A stretch of 64,000 nucleotides of DNA from Verrucomicrobiales bacterium (GTDB lineage Bacteria > Verrucomicrobiota > Verrucomicrobiia > Verrucomicrobiales > DEV007), in NCBI GenBank assembly GCA_029233965.1, contig JARGOP010000001.1, positions 80,498 to 144,497 on the forward strand, given 5' to 3'. Of the stretch, positions 35,556 to 43,912 are shown piece by piece. Under the pieces are notes generated by a model that saw nothing but the letters and a program-made list of their open reading frames with translations, was not told the origin of the DNA and did not search any database. The first letter of the stretch is position 1; the number at the start of each line of letters is the position of its first letter. The translations under genes and the position numbers were made by a program.

Positions 35556-36171
35556 TTCTTCCAACGACTGGCCGATCCCCTTCGCGCTGAGGTCCCGATC
35601 TGCTCCGATTTCTTTCGAATCCGGGGAGGATCTCGATCTCGCCGCCGCCGCCGACGGGGACGACGATGCCTTTGTCCGGCTTGTAGAACGCCATCAGGAG
35701 AAAGTCTTCCGCTTCTGCTGCCAGTGGCTCCCAAATGCGGAGGACGCCCGCGAGGCGACACAGGACACCTTTATCCGGGCCTACCTCGCGCTGGAACGAT
35801 ACCGGAGGGAGGGACGCTTCTCGACCTGGCTTTTTCAAATCGCCCTGAATCAGTGTCGTGACCGGCTCAAATCAAAAGCAGGATCACAAAGCAGGCATAC
35901 AGATTCACTGGTCAAAGGAGGAAAAAGCGATGACCTGATCTGTCCGGCTCCGGCTCCGGACGAGGCGGTCGCTTTGTCAGGTGATCAGGAGCGACTTGGA
36001 GAAGCGATCGAAAAGCTGCCTATGAAGCTGCGGGCCGTGGTCATCATTTGCGGGGTTGAAGGCATGAGTCAGGAAACCTGCGCCGAGATTTTGAATATTT
36101 CGGTCCGCGCGGTTGAGGGACGATTTTATCGGGCGAGGCGGCAGCTCGAAGCCTTCCTGCGGGAAGGGTAG
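35539..36171 (+). CDS. ECF sigma factor, CnrH-like
   Basis: A 210-residue sigma-70 family protein with only regions 2 and 4. Region 2: AFVRLVERHQEKVFRFCCQW, then AREATQDTFIRAYLALERYR and GRFSTWLFQIALNQCRDRLK. Region 4: IEKLPMKLRAVVIICGVEGM with the helix-turn-helix SQETCAEILNISVRAVEGRF. A 35-residue N-terminal tail (starting METTADSSND) precedes region 2. Overlap with the sensor gene (17 bp) implies coupled translation. In the Cnr system the sigma factor is released when the sensor binds metal. Likely targets are its own operon and the TonB-dependent receptor 107 bp downstream; the target promoter sequence could not be identified. Confidence 0.92.
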   Translation: METTADSSNDWPIPFALRSRSAPISFESGEDLDLAAAADGDDDAFVRLVERHQEKVFRFCCQWLPNAEDAREATQDTFIRAYLALERYRREGRFSTWLFQIALNQCRDRLKSKAGSQSRHTDSLVKGGKSDDLICPAPAPDEAVALSGDQERLGEAIEKLPMKLRAVVIICGVEGMSQETCAEILNISVRAVEGRFYRARRQLEAFLREG

Positions 36172-36277
36172 CGGGAGCCTGCGTCTTTGCTGACTTCGGC
36201 CGCGCTTCGGAAAGTATTACGTTCCGCCACTTTTTCCGTGGGGTCGGGAAAGGAATCTCGTTTCACGTCATGAACCG

Positions 36278-38467
36278 ATGGTTCTATTCATGCGTTTCCC
36301 TGTATTTCTTCTCTACTTTTTCGCGGCCCTCCCCACCTTTGCTCAGGAAAGCCTCGTCCTCGACGACGCCGTCCCCTCGCCTGCTGATTCCGTCGAAGTC
36401 GACACCCTCGATGTTACTGTCTTTACCGCTGCCCCGCCCCCCGCGCAACGTCCGGCTCCGACGGGTGCCACCGGCGTTTCCGCTCCCACGGTGGCGACCT
36501 TCGATTCTGAAATCGCCCCCGGAAAACCGGAGAACCTTCTCGGAGTCGCTCCCAGTGCTTCGGCCGGGCGCGCCAGTGGAATCGAATTGCTGGACCGTCC
36601 TTTTCTCCGTCGCGGCGAACTTCTCGAGGTCGTCCCCGGCCTCATCGTGACGCAGCACAGTGGCGGGGGCAAAGCGAACCAGTATTTCCTGCGGGGCTTC
36701 AATCTCGATCATGGCACCGATTTCGCCATTTTTGTCGACAACATGCCGGTGAACAACCGGACCCATGGACACGGCCAGGGCTATGCGGACATCAATTTTC
36801 TCATCCCGGAACTGGTCGAGGAACTGGAGTATGTCAAAGGCCCCTATTTTGCCCGCTTCGGGGATTTCAGCACCGCCGGTGCCGCGAGATTCCGACTCTA
36901 TCGCGAGCTGCCGGAGGCGATCGCCTCCTTTTCAATCGGGTCGAACAACTTTTACCGCGGGTTGCTCGCGGACTCCGCGCAGGCGGGGAACGGCGTCGCG
37001 ACCTATGCCTTTGAATACAACTACTACGACGGTCCCTGGGTCATGCCCGACGAACTGAACCGCTGGAACGGATTCGTCCGCTATGTCCTCGGGCACGACG
37101 AGGATTACACCTCCTTCACTGTAATGGGCTTCGACTCGTCGTGGAATGCGACCGATCAGGTGCCGCAGCGACTCATCAACAACGGCACGATTGATCGCCT
37201 CGGCTTTGTCGACCCGACGGTGGGAGGAGAATCCTACCGCTACAGCGCCTCGATGGATTTTCGTCGCACCCGCGACAGCGGAGTCACCGTGGGTTCGGTC
37301 TACGCGGGCACCTACGAACTGGATCTTTTCTCCAACTTCACGCTTTTTCTCAACGATCCGGTGAACGGCGATCAGTTCAATCAGTTCGACAATCGCTGGT
37401 TCGCCGGGGCCACCCTCGATCACACCTTTGATTCGCTGAACTGGTTTGACCGCGATTCGACTCTCGCCGTCGGGGTGCAGACTCATCACGACTGGATTCA
37501 GGGCATCGGCCTGCACCAAACCCGCAACCGCGAACGAGTTTCCACGGTGCGCGAGGACGATGTCTACGAGGCGAGCTTCGCCGCGCACGGCACCCTTGAA
37601 GTGCCCTGGAATGACTGGATCCGCACCCAGACGGGAATCCGTGGCGATCTCTATCATTTCGATGTCGATTCGCGGTCCAACCCGCTGAACTCGGGGCAGG
37701 AATGGGACGGGATCGTCAGTCCCAAGGCCGGGATTGTTTTCGGCCCGTGGAATGAGACCGAGTTCTACCTGAACGGCGGGTTCGGATTCCACAGCAACGA
37801 CGCCCGCGGCGTCACCATCTCGGTGGATCCGGTCACGGGCGCTCCGCTTGAGCAGATCCCCGGCCTTGTCCGAACACGTGGTTCGGAGTTCGGGGTGCGT
37901 AGTCAAATCGTTCCCGCACTGACCTCGACTGCAGCGCTCTGGTATATCCACAGCGACTCGGAACTCGTCTATGTCGGGGACGCGGGCAATATTGAGGCCG
38001 GCGGTGCAAGCGAACGCTACGGTTTCGAATGGTCAAATTACTGGCGTCCGGAGTCCTGGCTCATAATTGATACCGAACTTGCCATTACCGAAGGTCGCTT
38101 CCTCGATACCGGAGAGGAGATCGAAAACGCGGTTCCTGTCAGCTTCTCCGGTGGCATCACCGCAGGAGATGAGTTCGGTCCCTTCGCGAGTCTCCGTGCC
38201 CGCTATTTCTCCCCCCGCCCTCTCAACGGTGACGGGAGTGTGAAGTCGCAGGATTCCTTCCAGCTGAATTCGCGATTCGGCTATCGAACCCGCTCGAATC
38301 TGGAGATCGCGCTGGAAGTCATCAATCTCCTCGATGCCGAGGATAACGATATCGAGTATTTCTACGAGTCGAGGCTCCCCGGCGAACCCCTTGCCGGAAT
38401 CGAAGACCGGCACGTGCATCCCTACGAGCCGAGACAGGTACGGCTCAGCGTCACGAAGCGGTGGTAG
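36278..38467 (+). CDS. TonB-dependent outer-membrane receptor
   Basis: A 729-residue receptor. Signal peptide MRFPVFLLYFFAALPTFAQ begins at the internal ATG at 36290, the likelier start. The plug domain (about 100-230) contains LEVVPGLIVTQHSGGGKANQ, YFLRGFNLDHGTDFAIFVDN and a His-rich RTHGHGQGYADINFLIPELV, and the barrel ends in RQVRLSVTKRW, the usual terminal aromatic signal. No N-terminal signalling domain of the FecA type is seen, so it does not itself talk to the sigma factor. It follows the Cnr-like sigma gene at 106 bp and is the obvious regulated gene, which would make it a metal or metallophore receptor. Ligand not known. Confidence 0.88.
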   Translation: MVLFMRFPVFLLYFFAALPTFAQESLVLDDAVPSPADSVEVDTLDVTVFTAAPPPAQRPAPTGATGVSAPTVATFDSEIAPGKPENLLGVAPSASAGRASGIELLDRPFLRRGELLEVVPGLIVTQHSGGGKANQYFLRGFNLDHGTDFAIFVDNMPVNNRTHGHGQGYADINFLIPELVEELEYVKGPYFARFGDFSTAGAARFRLYRELPEAIASFSIGSNNFYRGLLADSAQAGNGVATYAFEYNYYDGPWVMPDELNRWNGFVRYVLGHDEDYTSFTVMGFDSSWNATDQVPQRLINNGTIDRLGFVDPTVGGESYRYSASMDFRRTRDSGVTVGSVYAGTYELDLFSNFTLFLNDPVNGDQFNQFDNRWFAGATLDHTFDSLNWFDRDSTLAVGVQTHHDWIQGIGLHQTRNRERVSTVREDDVYEASFAAHGTLEVPWNDWIRTQTGIRGDLYHFDVDSRSNPLNSGQEWDGIVSPKAGIVFGPWNETEFYLNGGFGFHSNDARGVTISVDPVTGAPLEQIPGLVRTRGSEFGVRSQIVPALTSTAALWYIHSDSELVYVGDAGNIEAGGASERYGFEWSNYWRPESWLIIDTELAITEGRFLDTGEEIENAVPVSFSGGITAGDEFGPFASLRARYFSPRPLNGDGSVKSQDSFQLNSRFGYRTRSNLEIALEVINLLDAEDNDIEYFYESRLPGEPLAGIEDRHVHPYEPRQVRLSVTKRW

Positions 38468-38477
38468 CCTTTGCCGT

Positions 38478-38495
38478 GAAACTGGTGACAGTTTC
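38478..38495. repeat. Short palindrome with GTGA loop after TonB receptor
   Basis: GAAACTG-GTGA-CAGTTTC, a 7-bp stem with the same GTGA loop as the palindromes at 40034-40067 and 40440-40465. It lies 11 bp after the receptor stop and could serve as its terminator, although no T tract follows. It lacks the GTAG flank of the other copies, so membership of that family is uncertain. Confidence 0.45.
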
Positions 38496-38559
38496 GGAGG
38501 GTGAGGAAAATCGGATCATCTGAGCGAACTCGATGGAAGAGTTGAAATAGGTTCAATTC

Positions 38560-39063
38560 GTGATGACCTTTCCCCGGGAGAGGAACTTCATCACGATGGG
38601 CTTGCAAGACAATCAGAAAGGTGAGGTGAAAGACTCGAAAGTCGCCCGGGTCCGGGTCGGCTTTGACGGGAGGGTTCACAAATGGTTTCGCGGTCCCCTC
38701 GCGAAAGAGCGTTTCGAGAATGAGCGCCGCGTCCTGCAGTATCTCGAAGCGAAGGGCTGCGACTTCGTGCCGCGGGTCCTTTCGGACGAACCGGAAGAAC
38801 TCTATCTCGTGACGAGCAATTGCGGGAGCCGACCTTCCCGCTTGAGCAGGGGAAAGGCGCAGGAGCTTTTCGACTCCCTGGAGAAGTTCGGAGTCCGGCA
38901 CAATGACCAGGCGGATCGCAACATCACCTATGATTCGCACCGGGGTTTTTTTTGCGTGATTGATTTTGAGTTTGCGACCATTCTCGAGACCGGAGAGGGT
39001 CTCGAAATCGAAGATGCCGACAAAGAGCTGAAACGATTGAGGGCGGCGGGAGAGCCCTATTGA
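38560..39063 (+). CDS. Minimal protein-kinase-like protein
   Basis: A 167-residue protein with the bare bones of a kinase/phosphotransferase fold: a Lys in VHKWFRG, a helix Glu in ERFENERRVLQYLEAKG, a hinge-like ELYLVTSNCG, the catalytic loop RHNDQADRNITY (H-x-D-x4-N), and IDFEFA in place of DFG. The glycine-rich loop is weak and the C-lobe is nearly absent, so it is much smaller than a Hanks-type kinase, and closer to Kdo/lipopolysaccharide-kinase-like or pseudo-kinases. Start uncertain: ATG 38560 or ATG 38596 (GAGAGGA about 11 nt upstream). Its stop overlaps the start of the PP2C phosphatase gene, suggesting a kinase/phosphatase pair. Confidence 0.65.
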   Translation: MMTFPRERNFITMGLQDNQKGEVKDSKVARVRVGFDGRVHKWFRGPLAKERFENERRVLQYLEAKGCDFVPRVLSDEPEELYLVTSNCGSRPSRLSRGKAQELFDSLEKFGVRHNDQADRNITYDSHRGFFCVIDFEFATILETGEGLEIEDADKELKRLRAAGEPY

Positions 39064-39947
39064 AATCCATCTCCCCTACTATTCCCATGGCAGAACGAGG
39101 TGAAACGAACGACAGCGGAGCCGAAGAAACTCCGGCGACCGGGGTTTCCTGGTCCGCCGTCACCGATGTCGGGCGATTCCGCAGGGAGAATGAAGATGCC
39201 TTCCTTGCGCTGGAGATGAATCACCGCGAGGTCATCCGGCTCGGGAAATACGGCGAGGCTTCCTTTGCGGATGGCGATTTCATCTTCGCGGTCAGCGACG
39301 GGATGGGCGGGCACAACGCCGGCGAGTTCGCGAGCCGGATCGCGGTCGAGAAAATCACGGAACTCCTTCCGACCGCTTTTCGTCTTGAAGCCCAGGGATT
39401 GCAACGTGGCGCCTCTGATCTCCTTGAACAGTTGATCCAGGAAATTCACACGGAGATCCAGGAGCTCGGACAGGCCTACGAGGAACTCGATGGGATGGGC
39501 GCGACCCTGAGCCTCTGCTGGTTTTCCCCGGGGTGGATGCATTTTTGCCACGTCGGAGACAGCCGGGTCTACCTCCTTCCCGAGTCAGGAGGGATCAAAC
39601 AGGTCACCGAGGATCACACCCACGTCGGCTGGCTTTTGCGAAACGGAAAGATCAGCGCGGCGCAGGCAAGGGTTCATCCCGCAAGGAATCAGCTGAGTCA
39701 GGCGCTCAGTGCGAATCCGCGAACGATCGCCCCCCAGCTCGGCGCGGTCGGATGCGACCCCGGAGATCGGATTGTGATCTGTTCTGACGGACTCTACGAA
39801 GGCCTTTCCGACAACAATGTGGAGTATTTTGTGCGGACCGGGGGGAAGGTCGAGGACGGCTTAACCGCTGCGGAAACCCTCGTGAAAACGAGCGTGCAGA
39901 ATTCGGGGAAGGACAACACCACGGCGGTGGTGGTTGAGGTGGTGTGA
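39060..39947 (+). CDS. PP2C-family Ser/Thr protein phosphatase
   Basis: A 295-residue phosphatase with the PPM motifs RRENEDAFL, FAVSDGMGGHNAGEFAS, GATLSLCWF (motif GaT), HVGDSRVYLL, VICSDGLYEG and KDNTTAVVVEV; the metal-binding Asp residues are all present. Two starts are possible: TTG at 39060, overlapping the kinase stop and with a GGGAG about 9 nt upstream, or ATG at 39087. No membrane helix. Probably reverses phosphorylation by the kinase-like protein or by other kinases. Confidence 0.92.
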   Translation: MKSISPTIPMAERGETNDSGAEETPATGVSWSAVTDVGRFRRENEDAFLALEMNHREVIRLGKYGEASFADGDFIFAVSDGMGGHNAGEFASRIAVEKITELLPTAFRLEAQGLQRGASDLLEQLIQEIHTEIQELGQAYEELDGMGATLSLCWFSPGWMHFCHVGDSRVYLLPESGGIKQVTEDHTHVGWLLRNGKISAAQARVHPARNQLSQALSANPRTIAPQLGAVGCDPGDRIVICSDGLYEGLSDNNVEYFVRTGGKVEDGLTAAETLVKTSVQNSGKDNTTAVVVEVV

Positions 39948-39990
39948 GGGAGGTGGGGCTCCGAGCGTTCAACGTCCAAGGTTGAGCGCC

Positions 39991-40010
39991 CGAAACTCTC
40001 ACGAGTTTCG
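39991..40010. repeat. Palindrome CGAAACTC-TCAC-GAGTTTCG
   Basis: A 20-bp perfect hairpin with an 8-bp stem and loop TCAC, 43 bp after the phosphatase stop and 24 bp before the larger palindrome. TCAC is the reverse complement of the GTGA loop of that one, so the two copies are in opposite orientation. Nearby, TTCAACGTCCAAGGTTGA is one of the short TTCAAC/GTTGAA runs that surround this locus. Confidence 0.7.
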
Positions 40011-40033
40011 CGACGGAGAGGACGAACGATGTA

Positions 40034-40067
40034 GGTGTAGCGAAACTCGTGAGAGTTTCGCTACACC
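40034..40067. repeat. Perfect 15-bp stem palindrome over the methyltransferase stop codon
   Basis: Arms GGTGTAGCGAAACTC and GAGTTTCGCTACACC with loop GTGA. The restriction-modification gene (minus) ends inside the right arm, so its stop TAG comes from the palindrome, and the hairpin may also terminate transcription from both sides. This is the best-formed copy of a family built as GTAGCG-AA-variable stem-4 nt loop-mirror. Confidence 0.8.
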
Positions 40068-42796
40068 TGTCCCAGGCTCGCTAAGACTTCCAGCACTTCG
40101 CTGATCTGCTCTTCGCGCTTTACTGATTGGCGGCCGAAGGCGGTGGAGAGGGCTTCGGGATCTGGGCCGGTTTCGGGGAGGAGGGTTCGGATCGCGGTGA
40201 CTTGATCGGGCAAACGATCGGGCCAGGTGAGTTTCTTTGCCTTGGTTGCGGCCTTCTTTTTCGCGGCGGGCAGGGCGAGCTCGGATTGAGTCGAGGTCGC
40301 GTCGTTCGCATCACCGTCGGGATTCTGGAAATCGGGGCGGAGCCAGCGGATCCGGCCGGCCTTCTCCTCGGCGGCGCGTTCGTGATTGAGAGCGACGAGG
40401 CGTTCGAGGAGTTCGTTTTCCCAGGCGTCCTGATCGAGCGTAGCGAAAGTGGTGACACTCTCGGCGTTGGCCTCTGAGGCGGCATCGGGTGTAGCGGAAG
40501 CGGCCACGCTTCCGACAAGCGGGCTCGCGGGTTCGGCGGTCGGAACGGTGGCCCGTTCCGCTACGGGGTTTCCGGCGTTTCCGGGGCGCTTTGCCCAGAG
40601 ATCATCCCAGCCGTAGGCGTGGAAGACCGCTTCGTCGAGGTCGTCGTGGATTTGCTTGAGGACGGAGACGAGGCCGTCGTCGTGGATTTTGCGTTCCTTC
40701 GGGGTGAGCGGTTCGCCCGAGCGCAGTTTTTCGAGGACGTTGTAGATCCCCGTCAGGGTCAGGTCGGGGTGGAGTTCCTGCTGCCGCTTGCGGTGGGCGT
40801 CGAGACGTTCCCCGAGGTCGCGGATGCGTTCGCGCGTGGCGGCGTCCGGGTCGGGGAATGGGAAGGTTTCGAAGCAGCGGGTTTTATTGTAGCGGGGATC
40901 GTTTCCAACGCCAAGCCTTCCGCCGGAACTCAGCGCCCACTTTTCGTGTACTGCGGATGATAAAGTTCCCAGAAAGAAAGGATCATCGAGCGCGATAACA
41001 ACGATTGTTCCTTCCGCAATCGTTGTTTTTGGTTCGAAAGCAAAAAAGCGAAACTTTGAGGTTTCTGGCGTTACGATCTGCAGCGAAACACCTCGCAGCG
41101 CTTTTCTGAAAGACTTTCTCGGCTCGCCAAACATCCACCATTTTTCCCTGTAGGATTCACGATTGTTTTGATCTCTCTCCGGTTTAACGGCAATCAGCAG
41201 ATGTTGGTAGACGCCCGGATAGCGTTGAGCTAATTCTCGCTCTTCGAGATGTGAACAATCAATGACCTTACGATATTTGCGATTTTGAGTTAATTCACGT
41301 GCCGTCAGATAAGGACAGGTTATTTCCTCTGCGTCGCGCGGATGAGTCGCTGGGTCATCGCCTAAAACAAAGCCTTGTCCAAACAGCTTTACGCCGGGGC
41401 ACGATATCCCACGATTAGCTTGCAGCTTCTGCGCTCCACTGAGGCTCGCTCCGATTGTTAGCGCTGGAGTTATGATTCCGGCATCCTGACCGAATTCGAC
41501 AATTACCTCTCCATCACCTATCTGATTTTCGCGAGTCACTTGGGCCAAATTTCCAACACTTGCATTTCGAACTCCAACCGTCATTGCGATGCGAACACTC
41601 GCTCCATCTTTCGAATCAACCCAAGGATGATCGGGTATAGCGAATCCAAGACTAATTCCCCCTTCGGACAAGTGCTTCGCAATCGTTCTCTGATTGAATC
41701 CTTGTTTGATGCTATTCGTCGAAATAAGTCCGAAACGTGAAATTTGTTTGTCGGCCAGAAGCTCAGCTGAGATGTGCCACCAATAGATCACAAAATCGGA
41801 CGAGTGACTGAGTTCTGGATAGGCCGCCCTAAGTGCCTTTGTATAGCCATCGCCGAGTGCTTCCCGCATTACCTTATCCCCCACAAACGGCGGATTCCCC
41901 ACCACATAATCCGCTTCGGGCCATTCCGGCCGCCTTGGGTTTGTGTAATCATAGAGCACTTTCTTCGCGCTCTCGTCGGGCACTTCTTTCCCGGTCACGG
42001 GATGCGGCCTCGTCGTGATGCCGTCCCAGATTTGCACGACCTTCCCCTCCGCATCGCGGCGCGGGATCTTTTCATCGTAGGCGAGGACGGCGTCCTGATG
42101 CAGGATCGTGTTTTGCTTCGGCAGGAGCGGGCGGTCGTTCGTGTCGGCCTTACCGGTCGTTTTGAAATGCCACTGAAAGTAGCCGATCCACAAGACGAGT
42201 TGAGCGATGGAAACGGCGGAGGGATTCAGCTCCATCCCGAAGAACTGATCGGGACGGACCTTGAAGCTGTCCATCTCCAGGGTCCGGTCGCCGCCGATGC
42301 GCTCGAAGAAGTCCAGCACCTCCGCCTCCAACTGCTTGAGGTGCTCGAGCGTCACGTAGAGGAAGTTCCCCGAGCCACAGGCTGGATCGAGGATCCTGAG
42401 CCGGCAGAGCTCGTGGTGAAACTGCTCCACCTCGGCGCGGGCTTTTGACTCTTTCTCCTGCTCCAGCAAGAGGACGGCAGCGGCCTTGACCGACTCCCAC
42501 TGCTCGCGGAGCGGTTCGATCACGGTCGGCTCGATGAGGCGCTCCACGTACGAACGCGGCGTGTAATGCGCCCCGAGCTTGTGTCGCTCGCGCGGGTCGA
42601 GAGCGCGCTCGAGCAGGGTCCCGAAGATCGCCGGGTCGACCTCGGTCCAGTCCGCCTTCGCCGCATCGATGAGGAGATCGACCTGTTCTTTCGTCAAGGG
42701 CAGCGCGGTCGCATTTTCAAACAGCCCGCCGTTGAAGTGAGCAATCTTTGAAAAAGCAGCGCCGAGTAATCGGTCCCGGTCGACATTTCCTTCCAC
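40061..42796 (-). CDS. Methyltransferase and recognition part of the broken MmeI-like gene
   Basis: The longest uninterrupted piece (911 codons to the upstream stop-free limit; the real homologous part starts near 42760). Methyltransferase motif I is seen as [15 protein letters not shown] and motif IV as [13 protein letters not shown] (NPPF, N6-adenine class), preceded by [18 protein letters not shown], typical of MmeI-type enzymes. Downstream lies the recognition region and a Lys/Ala-rich tail. About 50 codons near the C-terminus (40440-40590) are made of three palindromic repeat units and look inserted. Whether the piece is translated alone is unknown; without the N-terminal nuclease it could only methylate. 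Confidence 0.7.
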   Translation of the reverse strand: MEGNVDRDRLLGAAFSKIAHFNGGLFENATALPLTKEQVDLLIDAAKADWTEVDPAIFGTLLERALDPRERHKLGAHYTPRSYVERLIEPTVIEPLREQWESVKAAAVLLLEQEKESKARAEVEQFHHELCRLRILDPACGSGNFLYVTLEHLKQLEAEVLDFFERIGGDRTLEMDSFKVRPDQFFGMELNPSAVSIAQLVLWIGYFQWHFKTTGKADTNDRPLLPKQNTILHQDAVLAYDEKIPRRDAEGKVVQIWDGITTRPHPVTGKEVPDESAKKVLYDYTNPRRPEWPEADYVVGNPPFVGDKVMREALGDGYTKALRAAYPELSHSSDFVIYWWHISAELLADKQISRFGLISTNSIKQGFNQRTIAKHLSEGGISLGFAIPDHPWVDSKDGASVRIAMTVGVRNASVGNLAQVTRENQIGDGEVIVEFGQDAGIITPALTIGASLSGAQKLQANRGISCPGVKLFGQGFVLGDDPATHPRDAEEITCPYLTARELTQNRKYRKVIDCSHLEERELAQRYPGVYQHLLIAVKPERDQNNRESYREKWWMFGEPRKSFRKALRGVSLQIVTPETSKFRFFAFEPKTTIAEGTIVVIALDDPFFLGTLSSAVHEKWALSSGGRLGVGNDPRYNKTRCFETFPFPDPDAATRERIRDLGERLDAHRKRQQELHPDLTLTGIYNVLEKLRSGEPLTPKERKIHDDGLVSVLKQIHDDLDEAVFHAYGWDDLWAKRPGNAGNPVAERATVPTAEPASPLVGSVAASATPDAASEANAESVTTFATLDQDAWENELLERLVALNHERAAEEKAGRIRWLRPDFQNPDGDANDATSTQSELALPAAKKKAATKAKKLTWPDRLPDQVTAIRTLLPETGPDPEALSTAFGRQSVKREEQISEVLEVLASLGQV
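40440..40564. repeat. Three palindromic units inside the methyltransferase reading frame
   Basis: Unit A (40443-40465): CGAAAGTG-GTGA-CACTCTCG, one mismatch. Unit B (40495-40514): CGGAAGCG-GCCA-CGCTTCCG. Unit C (40541-40560): CGGAACGG-TGGC-CCGTTCCG. Units A and B are preceded by GTAG and unit C is followed by CTAC, the flank shared with the palindrome at 40034. On the coding strand they translate as [16 protein letters not shown] and VAERATVP, giving an Ala/Ser/Thr/Pro-rich stretch unlike the rest of the enzyme. The gene stays open through them. Confidence 0.72.
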
Positions 42797-43554
42797 AGGG
42801 TCGTGACGAGGGTGGGAAAGCTCGCGGGGTTTTCATCGACCTTTTTCAGGAGCTCAAGGAAGCCATGCTCCGGCAAGAGCCCGATGTCCTCCGCGAACAT
42901 GGTGAAGAGACAGCGCTGGAGGAAGACCGCGACGACTTCGGGATCGTGCTGTTCCGCTTCGAGCGATTTCGCGAGCTTCGCGAGCCGGTCCGCGATGTCG
43001 CGGGTGACCTTGGCAATGCGCTTCGACGGGTCGAGCGAATGCGGATCGGTCCAGATCGCACGGAAGAGCTCGCGAACCTCCGGCTTACGCAGGTCTTCGA
43101 GGGAGATCCGGTGATTTTTCGGATCGGGGAAGCGCTGGTAGCGTCCTCCGGAGACGGTGAACTCGGCGTAGAGTTCGAAAACATAGCCGATGTCGCAGAC
43201 GATGAGAAAAGGCGGTCTCCCCTCACCCGCGGGAAGATCGCGGATGTAGCCCTCGGCCTGGGCGTGGGCGCGCGTCATCGCTTTATCATAGCCCGCCGTG
43301 CCGCGCTTCCCGTGGCCAAGCGCTGACTTCACAGGGTTGGATGCCTGACTTAACCCTGTCTGGTCGGCCTTCGCCGCCGCCTCGACGCCCTGTTTCGTCT
43401 CGAGGACAAAGTGTCCGGCTCTATACAGATCGATGAAGCGTGCCGCTGAGGAACCGTCGGCTTTATGATGCGTGATTGCCCGGTCGAAGGTGTAGACATT
43501 TGCCGAGGCGCGGCCTGCGCCGGTTCCGGATGCGGGAGGTCGAGAAGGTCGCAC
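42694..43554 (-). CDS. Nuclease and spacer fragment of the broken MmeI-like gene
   Basis: Middle fragment of 286 codons, lacking the true N-terminus (43655-43530, in another frame). [17 protein letters not shown] is the PD-(D/E)XK nuclease signature (Asp, then E-x-K), followed by [18 protein letters not shown] and the conserved spacer [26 protein letters not shown]. The last 25 codons after DYSALLF are read out of frame. Probably non-functional on its own. Confidence 0.62.
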   Translation of the reverse strand: MRPSRPPASGTGAGRASANVYTFDRAITHHKADGSSAARFIDLYRAGHFVLETKQGVEAAAKADQTGLSQASNPVKSALGHGKRGTAGYDKAMTRAHAQAEGYIRDLPAGEGRPPFLIVCDIGYVFELYAEFTVSGGRYQRFPDPKNHRISLEDLRKPEVRELFRAIWTDPHSLDPSKRIAKVTRDIADRLAKLAKSLEAEQHDPEVVAVFLQRCLFTMFAEDIGLLPEHGFLELLKKVDENPASFPTLVTTLWKEMSTGTDYSALLFQRLLTSTAGCLKMRPRCP

Positions 43555-43741
43555 AGCTCCGTCAGAAAAATCTGGTAGTTCGCCCGCTCCCGCCCACCAC
43601 TCGGACTCCAGCGGGTGATGAAGTCATCGATCTCAGATTCCAGTACGTCGGGCATGAAAAGGAGTAAGAGAAAGGGAGGGAATTTTCAACTTCCAAGGTT
43701 CAACCCTCAAGGTCGAAGTGGGCCTTGGCTGATCCTCTGCC

Positions 43742-43912
43742 CGAACTTCTCACGAGCCTGTTGCAAAAGGAGTCCGCAAGGAGCCAATCCATGTCTATCC
43801 TCAAAATCCATGTTGAATCCATGCAGAGAATTCAGGAGGCATGGGTTGTAACGGATGGAACATGCCTTTCACGGATTAGGTTAGGATCTGCAACAGGCTC
43901 TCACGAAGTTCG
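43742..43912. repeat. Palindrome split at its loop by a MITE
   Basis: Left arm CGAACTTC (43742-43749) and right arm GAAGTTCG (43905-43912) are exact complements, each adjoining TCAC (43750-43753 and 43901-43904). Removing the element and one TCAC restores CGAACTTC-TCAC-GAAGTTCG followed by CTAC, the same build as the palindromes near 40 kb. So the loop was the insertion target. Confidence 0.75.
43754..43900. mobile_element. 147-bp MITE-like element with 12-bp terminal inverted repeats
   Basis: Ends GAGCCTGTTGCA and TGCAACAGGCTC are perfect 12-bp inverted repeats, flanked by a 4-bp direct repeat TCAC that looks like a target-site duplication. There is no transposase frame inside. The GAG... 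ends and size fit a MITE mobilised by an IS5-like or related transposase elsewhere in the genome; the IS family is a guess. Confidence 0.72.

Larger units (their letters stand above)
40061..43655 (-). pseudogene. MmeI-like type IIL/IIG restriction-modification gene with two frameshifts
   Basis: Read through, this encodes one long protein of about 1,190 residues: an N-terminal PD-(D/E)XK nuclease part, a helical spacer, an N6-adenine methyltransferase and a target-recognition/C-terminal part. It is split by two -1 shifts. The first lies near 43497-43554, where ...[13 protein letters not shown] passes into ...[15 protein letters not shown]; the second lies near 42750-42800, at or before a CTTTTTC run, where ...[17 protein letters not shown] passes into ...[15 protein letters not shown]. 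Start ATG 43655. Both shifts need one extra base to restore the frame. Neighbouring genes are intact, so sequencing error is possible but less likely than decay. No separate restriction subunit is found. Confidence 0.82.

Noticed and set aside
34822..36171. FecI/FecR-type cell-surface signalling
   Set aside because: There is no FecR-like protein, and the receptor lacks the N-terminal signalling domain needed for that pathway.
36172..36277. Cobalamin or other riboswitch before the TonB-dependent receptor
   Set aside because: Only 106 bp are available, too short for a cobalamin riboswitch, and no conserved B12-box-like sequence was seen.
42750..42800. Programmed -1 frameshift in the restriction-modification gene
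   Set aside because: The CTTTTTC run does not give a proper X-XXY-YYZ heptamer in the incoming frame, and a second, unrelated shift exists upstream; decay or an indel is simpler.
39991..43912. CRISPR array
   Set aside because: The repeats are palindromes of varying sequence at irregular distances, partly inside a gene; there are no spacers or cas genes.
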